Notes: generated by a model from the sequence alone, not told the origin. A stretch of 64,000 bases of DNA from Deinococcus psychrotolerans (GCF_003860465.1 NZ_CP034183.1:1626001-1690000); one strand, 5' to 3'. Positions 50,169 to 60,226 are shown, numbered from the stretch's first letter. Numbers and translations are program-made.

Positions 50169-50603
50169 ATGCTCCTGATCCTCAACGGCCCCAACCTCAA
50201 CCGCCTCGGCAAGCGCGAACCGGGCGTCTACGGCACCCTGACGCTGGAAGAACTGGAACGGCAATGCGAATTGTGGGGCAGTGAACTCAGCACCACCGTG
50301 ACGTGCCGCCAGAGCAACTTCGAGGGTCAGCTTCTGGAGTGGATTCACGACGCTGAAGAACACGGCTTTACCGGCATCGTGATCAATCCCGGTGCGCTGA
50401 CCCACTACAGCTACGCCCTGCGCGACGCCATCAGCGGACAGAATGTGCCGGTGGTGGAAGTGCATATCAGCAATGTGGACGCCCGCGAGGAGTTCCGGCA
50501 CAAATCGGTGACGGCGGCGGTCTGCAAAGGCAAGATCAGCGGCCTGGGCTTTGCCGGGTACAGGTTTGCCATGGAATTTCTGGTCGAGGAGGTGGGCCAA
50601 TGA
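50169..50603 (+). CDS. aroQ: type II 3-dehydroquinate dehydratase
   Basis: AroQ dehydrates 3-dehydroquinate to 3-dehydroshikimate. This is the small dodecameric type: the start MLLILNGPNLNRLGKREPG with the catalytic tyrosine in VYGTLTLEEL, NPGALTHYSYALRDAI and EVHISNVDAREEFRHKSV. The 144 residues fit. CGAGG precedes the ATG. The order C-K-B-Q covers four of the seven shikimate steps; aroA, aroE and the DAHP synthase gene are not in the window. Confidence 0.95.
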   Translation: MLLILNGPNLNRLGKREPGVYGTLTLEELERQCELWGSELSTTVTCRQSNFEGQLLEWIHDAEEHGFTGIVINPGALTHYSYALRDAISGQNVPVVEVHISNVDAREEFRHKSVTAAVCKGKISGLGFAGYRFAMEFLVEEVGQ

Positions 50604-50616
50604 AAGAGGCAGAACA

Positions 50617-51438
50617 GTGAGTTGGGAACCGTATGCCGCTTTGCCAGACAGCACCGTGACCGGTACTTTGCTTCAGTGGGAAGGAGTGGGTGACGCCAAC
50701 CACGCGCCGCGCACCATCCTGGCTTGGCTGCCGCCCTCGTATGCGGCGCAGCCGGACAGGCATTACCCGGTGGTTTACCTGCACGACGGCCAGAACGTCT
50801 TTGACGCGGCCACCAGTTACAACATCAGCGAGTGGGGAGCCGACGAGACGCTGACCGAACTGGCTGCTGAGGGGCTGGAACCCATCGCCGTCGCCGTTCC
50901 CAACGCCAACGAGCGGCGCTACCACGAGTACAGCCCGGTGCGCCATCCCGGATTTCCACCGGAGGCTCTGGGCGGAGGCGGCGACGAGTACATCGACTTC
51001 CTGATCGACACGGTCAAGCCGCTTGCGGACACCTATCTGCGAACCTTGCCGGACGCGGCGCACACCTCACTGCTCGGCTCCAGCATGGGCGGGCTGATCA
51101 GCCTCCACGCCCTGCTGACCCATCCGGAGGTTTTCGGCGGCGCGGGCGTGATGAGTCCGGCGTTCTGGGCCTGTGCAGGCGAGGCGTTCGGGCGGGTCAG
51201 GAGCAATCCGCCGATTACGGGCAAAATCTGGCTAGACATCGGCGGCAAGGAAGGCACCGACCACCCGGAGCAGGAGCAGGCCTACTGGGACGACGCCCAT
51301 GCCATGCGCGATCTGCTGCTGGAAAAGGGAATGGGCGAACGCCTGCGCTTTCAAGCCGACCCGGCAGGGATTCATAGAGAGACAGCCTGGAGAGTAAGGC
51401 TGCCGGGGGCGCTCCGGTTTTTGCTGAGCGGCGAGTGA
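50617..51438 (+). CDS. esterase-family alpha/beta hydrolase
   Basis: The 273-residue protein belongs to the esterase D / enterochelin-esterase type (PF00756). It shows YPVVYLHDGQNVFD, the nucleophile elbow LLGSSMGGLIS, GVMSPAFWA, and the likely catalytic histidine in PAGIHRETAWRVRLPGAL. No signal peptide, so it acts in the cytoplasm. The GTG at 50617 follows AAAGAGG and lies 13 bp after the aroQ stop, so cotranscription with the aro genes is likely though a shikimate role is not implied. Confidence 0.88.
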   Translation: MSWEPYAALPDSTVTGTLLQWEGVGDANHAPRTILAWLPPSYAAQPDRHYPVVYLHDGQNVFDAATSYNISEWGADETLTELAAEGLEPIAVAVPNANERRYHEYSPVRHPGFPPEALGGGGDEYIDFLIDTVKPLADTYLRTLPDAAHTSLLGSSMGGLISLHALLTHPEVFGGAGVMSPAFWACAGEAFGRVRSNPPITGKIWLDIGGKEGTDHPEQEQAYWDDAHAMRDLLLEKGMGERLRFQADPAGIHRETAWRVRLPGALRFLLSGE

Positions 51439-51439
51439 A

Positions 51440-51988
51440 GTGGCAAGCGGCCTGAGCAACAAGCTGACCGGGCAGATTGGAGAGTTTTTGGTATGCGCCG
51501 AAATAGGGCGGCAATTGGATATGGTCGCAACTCCCTTCGCCGGAAATGTGCCCGCCTTTGATCTACTGGTTGCCGACGAGCAGTGCCGCGCCGTGCCTAT
51601 TCAGGTGAAGGCGGCACGAGGGACACAGTGGCCTTCCCGAGCGGATGCATGGATACAACTGACTGTTGTAGACGGCCAACAGAAGGACGGCGGCGATCAG
51701 GAGATTGATCATCCCAACCTGATCTCTGTTTTCGTCGCCATTGCCCCAAGAGGCGCTGCCCAACAGAGCGACAATCTTAAAGATCGGTTTTTTATTCTGA
51801 CCAAACGCGACGTGCAGAGCATTGTGGCTCCCACCTACCGGAACTATATGGACGAGCGCAAAATACCCTGGCAGCGCCCACATAATCCGGCCTCGTTTGA
51901 TGCCCGAATTGACGCCTCACAACTGAAGGATTTTGAGGACAACTGGGAACTCATCAAGCGTCAGCTCGAAGCGCAAGCCTCTGCTTAG
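51440..51988 (+). CDS. predicted PD-(D/E)XK nuclease-fold protein
   Basis: I recognise a fold pattern, not a named family. The 182-residue protein has GQIGEFLVCAEI (Glu15), AFDLLVAD (Asp41) and IQVKAARG (Gln55, Lys57), the spacing and shape of a restriction-endonuclease-like core in which the glutamate is replaced by Gln. The rest is charged and helical, with no DNA-binding domain evident. GTG 51440 starts 1 nt after the esterase stop. Composition is slightly more AT-rich than its neighbours, which fits an accessory gene. Confidence 0.6.
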   Translation: MASGLSNKLTGQIGEFLVCAEIGRQLDMVATPFAGNVPAFDLLVADEQCRAVPIQVKAARGTQWPSRADAWIQLTVVDGQQKDGGDQEIDHPNLISVFVAIAPRGAAQQSDNLKDRFFILTKRDVQSIVAPTYRNYMDERKIPWQRPHNPASFDARIDASQLKDFEDNWELIKRQLEAQASA

Positions 51989-52118
51989 GGCTCAGCATTG
52001 CACGCCGTTTAGGGGTAGAGCGATGTTGAGTCCAGAGACATTAACAACCCCATAGCTTGAATTGGGGCGAACTCCCCTTCTAACTACTCCCCCACTCCCC
52101 GCCGCCTTAAACTGCGGC

Positions 52119-53477
52119 ATGTCACCTGACGCCCTTTCCTCCAGCGAATTCTTCGGCGTCTTCATGGTGCTGATCTCGGCGCTGTCCTACTTCAACAGCC
52201 GGTTCTGGAAACTCTCGCCCACCATCGCCATGCTGCTCAGCGGCCTGGTCATCGCAGGCGCAGTGGCACTGGCCGACTCGTTGGGCTGGCCCCCCGCCGG
52301 GCGTGTCCGAGATCTGGTGCAGGGCATTCCGTTCGGCACACTGGTCTTCGACTGGCTGCTGAGTTTCTTGCTGTTTTCCAGCGCCCTGCAAATTGATGTG
52401 AAGTTACTGTTTCGCAAGCGGCTGGCCGTCATCGCCATGACCCTGCTGACCACCCTGATCACCATGCTGCTGCTCGGCGGCGGGTTTTACGGGCTGCTGA
52501 ACTGGGCGGGCTTGCCGATCACCTGGCCGCTGGCACTGCTGTTCGGAGCGATTATCGCGCCGACTGATCCGGTGGCGGTGTTGCCGATGCTTCAAGCCGC
52601 CCGCGTGCCCAAAACGGTAGAAACGCTTATCGCTGGCGAGAGCCTGTTCAACGACGGGGTGGGCGTGGTGGCCTTTACCGTGCTGGTGGCCGCCACCTTG
52701 CCCGCTGCTGGAGAGGCCGCTCAAACGGTCACGGTGCTGAGTACGGCGCTGCTGTTTTTACGCGAAATGCTGGGCGGCTTGCTGGTGGGAGCGCTGCTGG
52801 GTCTGGCCGCTATTTTACTAATCAAGCAAGTGCCACGCGAAGAAAACACCCGCCTGACCATCACGCTGGCGATGGTGGTGGGCGGGAACGCCCTGGCGCA
52901 GTGGTTGGGCATCAGCGGGCCAGTGACGGTGGCGGCCAGCGGCCTTACCCTCTCGGCTCTGCTGCAAATCTGGCGGCGGCGGGCCAAACAAAGCGGCTGG
53001 TTGGGCAGTTTGTCGGGCGACGAGCGCCGCCAATTGGAAGACACCCGGACGCGGCTGTTTGGCTTCTGGCAATTTATCGATTACCTGCTCAACGCCGCCC
53101 TGTTTACCGTGATGGCCTTTGAAGTGCTGAGCCTGAAAGTCAATATTTTGCTGCTGCTGCTGGCTCCAGCGGTGATCGGGCTGAATTTGGTGGCGCGGGC
53201 CATTGGCGTGTGGCTGCCAGTGACTTTGCTCAAAAACCGCGAAACCTTTGCGCCCTACACCAAACGGGTCATGATCTGGTCGGGCCTGCGGGGCGGCGTG
53301 ACGTTGGCGCTGGCCTTCAATTTGCCCGACAATCCGCTGCGCGGCACCTTTTTGGTGCTGAGTTACGCGGTGGTGGTCTTCAGCATGTTGGTGCAGGGAC
53401 TGACCTTGCCTGCACTCGCTGGGAAACTCAAGGAAACCGCCCAGGAAGACGCGGCGGAAGGCCAGCCGGTGACTTGA
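52119..53477 (+). CDS. CPA1-family Na+(K+)/H+ antiporter
   Basis: The 452-residue protein has about twelve membrane helices. The ion-transport motif IIAPTDPVAVLPML, with its central aspartate, and GESLFNDGVGVVAF are the two hallmarks of NhaP/NHE-type exchangers. The end, AGKLKETAQEDAAEG, is cytoplasmic. TAAACT ends 5 nt before the ATG, indicating a leaderless transcript, which supports this ATG over the earlier in-frame start at 52062. It would export Na+ (or K+) in return for protons. Confidence 0.92.
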   Translation: MSPDALSSSEFFGVFMVLISALSYFNSRFWKLSPTIAMLLSGLVIAGAVALADSLGWPPAGRVRDLVQGIPFGTLVFDWLLSFLLFSSALQIDVKLLFRKRLAVIAMTLLTTLITMLLLGGGFYGLLNWAGLPITWPLALLFGAIIAPTDPVAVLPMLQAARVPKTVETLIAGESLFNDGVGVVAFTVLVAATLPAAGEAAQTVTVLSTALLFLREMLGGLLVGALLGLAAILLIKQVPREENTRLTITLAMVVGGNALAQWLGISGPVTVAASGLTLSALLQIWRRRAKQSGWLGSLSGDERRQLEDTRTRLFGFWQFIDYLLNAALFTVMAFEVLSLKVNILLLLLAPAVIGLNLVARAIGVWLPVTLLKNRETFAPYTKRVMIWSGLRGGVTLALAFNLPDNPLRGTFLVLSYAVVVFSMLVQGLTLPALAGKLKETAQEDAAEGQPVT

Positions 53478-53585
53478 GTGTTTGACCCGAGTGTTTTGCT
53501 CCCTACCTTGCCGCCCCGCAACAAAAGATCAACTCCCACTCCAGCACGCCCTGACATAAGCTAAGGCCACCGGAGGCTCCAACCC

Positions 53586-54188
53586 ATGACCGTATACGCT
53601 GCCAAACCCGCGTTTCAAAAACTGCTGCGCCCGCTGGCTTACCGTCTGGCCGACCTGGGGGTGAGCGCCAACGCTGTAACGCTGAGCGCCATGTTCTTGT
53701 CGGTGGCTTTGGGGGCGAGGCTGGCCATCACTATCGTGGGCGGCGGGCGCTGGGTGTTCTTTTTGCTGCCCGCGTTTTTGCTGACCCGCATGGCCCTCAA
53801 TGCCATTGACGGTCTCATCGCCCGCGAACGCCACCAAGTCAGCCGCCTCGGCGCGTACCTCAACGAGCTGGGAGACGTGGTTTCGGATTCGGCACTATAT
53901 TTGCCGTTCGCGCTGCTGCCTTACGGCTGGCCCGCCGCCATGCTAGTGGCCCTCAGCGCCGCTAGTGAGTTGGCCGGAGTGCTGGGGCAAGTCAGTGGCG
54001 GAACAAGGCGCTATGACGGCCCGCTGGGCAAAAGTGACCGGGCGCTGTGGCTGAGCTTGCTGGCCCTACTGCTGGGGTTTGGAGTCGCGCCGGGGGTGTG
54101 GCTGGCGGTGGTGCTGGCGGTGTTGTGCGTCCTTGCGGCGCTGACCATCGTCAACCGGGTGCAGCGCGGCCTGGGGGAAGTGAGTTGA
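53586..54188 (+). CDS. CDP-alcohol phosphatidyltransferase with variant active-site motif
   Basis: This 200-residue integral membrane enzyme transfers a phosphoalcohol or phosphatidyl group from a CDP-linked donor. The motif is NxxDGxxAR(8)GxxxNxxxD: Asn72 and Asn93 replace two of the four usual aspartates, while Asp75, Asp97 and Arg80 remain. The segment ALNAIDGLIAR to LGDVVSD is what I recall for YnbA-like proteins. GGAGG precedes the ATG, and TAAGCT at 53557-53562 is a likely -10. The next gene overlaps its stop (TGATG). Confidence 0.85.
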   Translation: MTVYAAKPAFQKLLRPLAYRLADLGVSANAVTLSAMFLSVALGARLAITIVGGGRWVFFLLPAFLLTRMALNAIDGLIARERHQVSRLGAYLNELGDVVSDSALYLPFALLPYGWPAAMLVALSAASELAGVLGQVSGGTRRYDGPLGKSDRALWLSLLALLLGFGVAPGVWLAVVLAVLCVLAALTIVNRVQRGLGEVS

Positions 54189-55141
54189 TGCAGGGCATCC
54201 TGGAAACCTTGCGCGGCGGCGTCGGTCTGATCCTGGGCCTGATCTTGCTGCTGCTGCTGATCGCTACTTTTATTTCCGAACTGGTGCCCAAGTTGCGCGG
54301 AAGGGCTGGCAGCCCCGAACTGATCTCGCGGGTGCGGGCGTGGTGGGTGATGGCGGGCCTATTCGTGCTGGCGGTGCTGGTGGGCAAACGGGTGGGCATC
54401 GCCTTCATCATGTTTTTGTCGTATTTGGCGCTCAAGGAATACCTCAGCCTCATTCCGCAGCGTAGCGCCGACCGCAAGGTGCTGCTGTGGGCCTACCTCG
54501 CCATTCCGCTGCAATACCTGTGGGTCTTTACCGGACGCTACGGCATGTTCATCATCATCGTGCCTGTCTACCTGTTCTTGCTGCTGCCCTTCCGGCTGAT
54601 GCTCACCGGCATCACCCAGAACTTTTTGCGGGCCAGCTCGACTTTGCACTGGGGGCTGATGATGACCGTCTTTTGCCTCGGCCACCTGGCTTACTTGCTG
54701 GTGTTGCCGCCGCTGCATCCGGCGGGCGGAGTGGGCCTGCTGCTCTACGTGGTGCTGGTGACGCAGTTCAACGACGTGGCCCAGTATGTCAGCGGCAAGA
54801 GTTTCGGTAAACACAAAATCGTGCCGCAGGTCAGCCCCGGAAAAACGTGGGAAGGCTTTATCGGCGGCCTGATTTGCACAGCAGTGCTGGCAGTGGTGAT
54901 CGCGCCGGTCATTACCCCGCTGAGCGTTTGGGAAGCGCTGATTCTGGGTGTGCTGCTGCCCGCCGTCGGCTTCATCGGGGACGTGACCATGAGCGCGGTC
55001 AAGCGTGATCTGGGCGTCAAGGACGCCTCCAGCATGATCCCCGGACACGGCGGCATTCTGGACAGAGTCGACAGTTTGATGTTCACGGCTCCCGTGTTTT
55101 TCCACTTCATCTACTACTTCGTCTACGGGCCTTACCGCTGA
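54188..55141 (+). CDS. CdsA-like phosphatidate cytidylyltransferase
   Basis: The 317-residue membrane protein carries the full CDP-diglyceride synthase signature SAVKRDLGVKDASSMIPGHG followed by GILDRVDS. It has about eight helices and the conserved FNDVAQYVSGKSFGKHKIVPQVSPGKTWEG region. It likely makes a CDP-activated lipid for the preceding transferase, as YnbB is supposed to do in E. coli. A separate cdsA would be expected elsewhere for housekeeping. Start and stop each overlap a neighbour by 1 bp. Confidence 0.88.
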   Translation: MQGILETLRGGVGLILGLILLLLLIATFISELVPKLRGRAGSPELISRVRAWWVMAGLFVLAVLVGKRVGIAFIMFLSYLALKEYLSLIPQRSADRKVLLWAYLAIPLQYLWVFTGRYGMFIIIVPVYLFLLLPFRLMLTGITQNFLRASSTLHWGLMMTVFCLGHLAYLLVLPPLHPAGGVGLLLYVVLVTQFNDVAQYVSGKSFGKHKIVPQVSPGKTWEGFIGGLICTAVLAVVIAPVITPLSVWEALILGVLLPAVGFIGDVTMSAVKRDLGVKDASSMIPGHGGILDRVDSLMFTAPVFFHFIYYFVYGPYR

Positions 55142-55812
55142 TGCCCGACTCTGATTCGGCTGGCCCGCATCCGTGGTTGCGCCCGCTCTTTTTCGCGGCG
55201 GTGATTCGGCCCGCGCTGCTGCTGGGGTTCGGGCTGGGCGTGCGGCACCGGGAGCGTTTGCCACAAACCGGCCCCGCCATCGTGGTCGCCAACCACAACA
55301 GCCACCTCGACACCTTGCTGCTGCTCTCCTTGTTTCGGCTGGGGGCGCTCAGAACGGTCAGGCCCGCCGCCGCCGCCGATTATTTTGGCAAGTCGGGCGC
55401 AGTGCGCTGGGTCACCCAGAATCTGATCGGGGCCATCCTGATCGAGCGCCACGCCGAGGGAGGCCGCCGCACTGACCCGCTCGCGCCGCTGAGCGCGGCC
55501 TTACTGCGCGGCGAAATCGTGCTGCTGTTTCCTGAAGGCACGCGCGGCAAGCCCGAAGTGCGTGAAGCGTTCAAAACGGGCCTGGCCCACCTCTCCCGCC
55601 GCCATCCTGACGTGCCGGTGATTCCGGTGGCGCTGCGCGGGCTGGGTCACGCGCTGCCCAAAGGCGAGTGGATTCCGGTGCCGCTCAATTTGTACGCGGC
55701 GATTGGTGAAGCGGTGGAGTCCGATCCCAAGAACAAGCAGGCCTTTACACAGGCGGTGGAAGCGGCGATTGACGCGCTGGACGCGGAGCTGCCCACTGCC
55801 GTGTGGGACTGA
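55141..55812 (+). CDS. PlsC-like 1-acyl-glycerol-3-phosphate acyltransferase
   Basis: The 223-residue membrane-associated acyltransferase has motif I NHNSHLD (NHxxxxD), motif III LLFPEGTRGK and an N-terminal membrane segment. It would add an acyl chain to a glycerol-phosphate-like acceptor. Its tight coupling with the two lipid genes before it (TGATG overlap) suggests it makes their substrate. Sequence alone does not say whether the acceptor is ordinary lysophosphatidate. Confidence 0.88.
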   Translation: MPDSDSAGPHPWLRPLFFAAVIRPALLLGFGLGVRHRERLPQTGPAIVVANHNSHLDTLLLLSLFRLGALRTVRPAAAADYFGKSGAVRWVTQNLIGAILIERHAEGGRRTDPLAPLSAALLRGEIVLLFPEGTRGKPEVREAFKTGLAHLSRRHPDVPVIPVALRGLGHALPKGEWIPVPLNLYAAIGEAVESDPKNKQAFTQAVEAAIDALDAELPTAVWD

Positions 55813-55867
55813 GCAGCCAACCCATCAGCGGGACGAAAGTCCCAAGCCCCCTTTATCTTCGCCTCAA

Positions 55868-55895
55868 TTGCTGACACTCTGTCAACTGCTAAGCT
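55868..55895 (+). promoter_or_regulatory. promoter of the methyltransferase gene
   Basis: TTGCTG (55868-55873) and TAAGCT (55890-55895) are 16 nt apart, and the -10 ends 5 nt before the ATG, as in a leaderless promoter. Confidence 0.6.
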
Positions 55896-55900
55896 CAGTC

Positions 55901-56770
55901 ATGACCCCAACCTATGAAGAGCTGGCCCGTCCACTGCCCCTCATCAGCCCCAAGCGTTGGTATTACGGCGCGGTTCACCGCATCATGAAGCTGGCCAGCC
56001 CACTCAGCAAAGGCTTGAGCATCGGCTTCGAGCACGGCTTCGATTCGGGTGTAATGCTGGAGCACGTCTACCAGAACATCCCCACCGGCACGGGGCCACT
56101 CGGCAAGCTGATTGATAAGGTGTACCTCAATTCGCCGGGCTGGACCGGCATTCGGGCACGCGGCGAACTGGTCAAGGACGCCCTGCGGGCAGCGCTATAC
56201 CAGCACGCCCCCGCACAGGGCGGTACCCTGAGGCTGCTGGACGTGGCCTGCGGCGGCGGACGTTACGATTTGGAAGTCTTGCGGGAGTTTCAAGACAAGC
56301 GGCCCGACGTGAAGATCGAGGCCACCCTGCGCGACTACGCTCAGGTCAATGTGGACAGCGCTCAAGCTCTGGGCCAGAAGCTCGGGGTGCGCGGCGTGAC
56401 CTACCAGCGGGCTGACGCCTTCAGCGACGCTGACCTGGCACAGGCGACGGAAAGCGGCTTGATCGACATTGCCATCGTCTCGGGTCTGCACGAAATCCTG
56501 GCCAACGACGATCTGATTCACCAGCATTTCAAGCAATTGAGCGGGGTGCTTAAGCCCAACGGCACGCTGATTTACACCTTGCAGCCCACCCACCCGCAAG
56601 TCGAATTTATTGCCCGCACGCTGCCGTCGAATACCGGAGATCTGTGGGTGATGCGCCTGAGAAGTGCCGAACTGATCGAGAGCTGGGCCAGCGAAGGCGG
56701 CTTCAAGTCAGGGGCACGCTGGATGGAGCCGCAGGGGATTTTCGGGGTGGTACTGGCAAACAAAAGCTAA
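55901..56770 (+). CDS. class I SAM-dependent methyltransferase, YnbC C-domain type
   Basis: The 289-residue protein has the SAM-binding motif LLDVACGGGRYDLEVL, an acidic second strand (EATLRDYAQVN) and IVSGLHEILAND. The pattern fits the Methyltransf_20 type found in E. coli YnbC fused to a hydrolase. The first 85 residues (KRWYYGAVHRIMKLAS and others) may bind a lipid or membrane. It lies 88 bp after the acyltransferase and has its own leaderless promoter, so it may be expressed separately from the lipid genes. Confidence 0.8.
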   Translation: MTPTYEELARPLPLISPKRWYYGAVHRIMKLASPLSKGLSIGFEHGFDSGVMLEHVYQNIPTGTGPLGKLIDKVYLNSPGWTGIRARGELVKDALRAALYQHAPAQGGTLRLLDVACGGGRYDLEVLREFQDKRPDVKIEATLRDYAQVNVDSAQALGQKLGVRGVTYQRADAFSDADLAQATESGLIDIAIVSGLHEILANDDLIHQHFKQLSGVLKPNGTLIYTLQPTHPQVEFIARTLPSNTGDLWVMRLRSAELIESWASEGGFKSGARWMEPQGIFGVVLANKS

Positions 56771-56888
56771 GCAGACTCAATGCTCAGCTCAACTGATGGG
56801 ACTGTGGCCGGAATCATCTCGCCCCAGCCGTCTAAAGCGGGGATGCCGAATACTGAACGCAGTGACCGCCCCGCACGGTCTCCTCTGC

Positions 56889-56894
56889 TAGACT
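56889..56894 (+). promoter_or_regulatory. -10 box of the thrS leader
   Basis: TAGACT ends 6 nt before the leader ATG, the leaderless promoter layout. Confidence 0.5.
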
Positions 56895-56900
56895 GAAGCC

Positions 56901-56993
56901 ATGCGGCCCTTCCCCCATCATTCCAACCTGATGATGCGCGGCGCTGGCCTGTCGAGTTCACAACAATCCGTCACGCGAACTCTTTGCGCCTGA
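56901..56993 (+). CDS. thrS leader peptide (30 codons)
   Basis: A short ORF starts directly under a TANNNT box and reads 30 codons to a TGA inside the terminator stem. Its last residues are SVTRTLCA, so threonine codons ACG (56973) and ACT (56979) lie just ahead of the hairpin. Rest: Pro, His and Ser rich at the front. This is the layout of an attenuator leader for threonyl-tRNA synthetase. No homologue is known to me; translation is not proved. Confidence 0.45.
   Translation: MRPFPHHSNLMMRGAGLSSSQQSVTRTLCA
56940..56990 (+). promoter_or_regulatory. candidate antiterminator fold
   Basis: GAGTTC (56954-56959) pairs with GAACTC (56977-56982) and outer GGCGC (56940-56944) with GCGCC (56986-56990). 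The outer pairing uses bases of the terminator stem (from 56987), so the two folds exclude each other. Confidence 0.4.
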
Positions 56994-57024
56994 GAGCTGC
57001 CACTTTGCTCTCAGGCGTTTTGTT
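56987..57024 (+). terminator. terminator/attenuator upstream of thrS
   Basis: CGCCTGAGAGC (56987-56997) and GCTCTCAGGCG (57007-57017) form a perfect 11-bp stem with a 9-nt loop, followed by TTTTGTT. It stands 48 bp before the thrS start and within its likely transcript. Confidence 0.75.
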
Positions 57025-57071
57025 GCGTCGCGCTGCCGTTCCCCTTTTCAGAAAGCCAAACAGGAGTTACC

Positions 57072-59021
<1,950 letters not shown>

Positions 59022-59039
59022 GATAACTACAGAACCGCC

Positions 59040-59072
59040 GCCGACCTCTGTAGGGTCGGCAGCAGTCTTTTT
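59040..59072 (+). terminator. terminator of thrS
   Basis: GCCGACC (59040-59046) pairs with GGTCGGC (59054-59060); TTTTT follows 7 nt later (59068-59072). Confidence 0.65.
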
Positions 59073-59080
59073 ATCTGTGG

Positions 59081-60226
59081 CTATTTGGCAGTGAGAATGC
59101 CTGTTCTGGGGATGACTTCGGGTGGGCTCTTGAGCGTCGGATCAAGCTTGAGAAGAATCGCCGTATTTGCCGGAGCTTTTTGCCAAGCTTTAACGGAATC
59201 GGCAAAATGAAAGCTTTTGATCAATGTTTTGCCAGAGAAATTCAAATTGAAGAAATTTGATGTGCCGGAAGCATCAGCGTGAGTCATCATCGAACTGACG
59301 TATTTCCCTTTAGGCATAGTACTGTCGTTTATATTCATACGCTTGATAGCCAGAGCGTAGATTTGTTTTGGAATCAAGTCATGAACAATCAAAGGAATGT
59401 GTTTCCCTTTCGTGCTGAGGAGAGGATCCCAATCTATGAATCCACTGCCTTGAACCGGTCGACTCAATAATTCTGCAATCTGCTGATTCCACAACTCCAA
59501 GAAAGGAAAGGTGTTCATTCCAGCCAGTTCAGATGGCATATTGAAAGCTTGGCCATCAACCGAGATCTTCACTGCGGTGTTAGACATGTCCATACTAATT
59601 GGCCATGCCGATTTCAAGATCAAAAGCGTCATTTCATTAAAGTCGACAAATGCAGGTGGAGTGACGTAAAAACCGTATTTTTTAGGAAGCTCCATCCCCT
59701 CAACCTTACGTCTTACCGCAGAACCAAGATCTAAAGAGACATGGTTGGAAAAAACAAGTTGAGCGCGTTCGTCATTTCCAACAATCTTTATGGGCGTCCC
59801 TTTAAATATGCCCGCGACTTCCGAGAAGCTCAGGAGACTCTTTATCTGGTCGCCGGAGTCTCCACTTGAAACGATTCTGAGTGGGTAGCGGGGATCAGCG
59901 AAACTGCTGGGTGTATCTGTGATAGGAAAGGCCGAAATCATCCTCAACTGCCAGCCCATCCACGTCACTGCCAGCACGCCGACGGCGACCACGACATTCA
60001 GCGCAGGATGAACGTAATGCACTCGCCTGAGCGCTTGATTGGCTTCGTCCGGCGATCCCAGCTCACTCAGCACCCGCGCTGCGAAGTCACCCGGCTCCAG
60101 TCCTTGCGTTTGGAGTGCCTGCATCCGCTCAACAATGTGGCTTTCCAATTCAGCGCGGACTTCTATCCGTTGCCGACGTGCCAGTCCTCTGGTGACCCGC
60201 TTGAGATAGCGTTCAACCTCGTTCAT
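59081..60226 (-). CDS. HAAS-domain membrane protein paired with a PadR regulator
   Basis: The first 70 residues (MNEVERYLKRVTRGLARRQRIEVRAELESHI) fit the HAAS/permease-prefix domain, which usually accompanies PadR regulators. One membrane helix (VVVAVGVLAVTWMGWQL) follows, then about 270 residues presumably outside the cytoplasm with no family I recognise. The C-terminal two thirds are clearly more AT-rich than the N-terminal part and the neighbours. The start ATG overlaps the padR stop (ATGA). Confidence 0.75.
   Translation of the reverse strand: MNEVERYLKRVTRGLARRQRIEVRAELESHIVERMQALQTQGLEPGDFAARVLSELGSPDEANQALRRVHYVHPALNVVVAVGVLAVTWMGWQLRMISAFPITDTPSSFADPRYPLRIVSSGDSGDQIKSLLSFSEVAGIFKGTPIKIVGNDERAQLVFSNHVSLDLGSAVRRKVEGMELPKKYGFYVTPPAFVDFNEMTLLILKSAWPISMDMSNTAVKISVDGQAFNMPSELAGMNTFPFLELWNQQIAELLSRPVQGSGFIDWDPLLSTKGKHIPLIVHDLIPKQIYALAIKRMNINDSTMPKGKYVSSMMTHADASGTSNFFNLNFSGKTLIKSFHFADSVKAWQKAPANTAILLKLDPTLKSPPEVIPRTGILTAK

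Larger units (their letters stand above)
56771..57071. other. thrS leader region
   Basis: This 301-bp gap contains a promoter box, a 30-codon leader ORF, an alternative fold and a terminator hairpin, all described separately. Bases 56771-56880 show nothing else that I can support. No T-box consensus such as AGGGTGGNACCGCG is visible. Confidence 0.7.

Noticed and set aside
52020..52100. Terminator or operator before the antiporter gene
   Set aside because: CCCC and GGGG runs could pair but the stem is only four bases and no T-run follows.
56771..57071. T-box riboswitch ahead of thrS
   Set aside because: The conserved T-box sequence and specifier-loop pattern are not visible; the leader ORF explains the region better.
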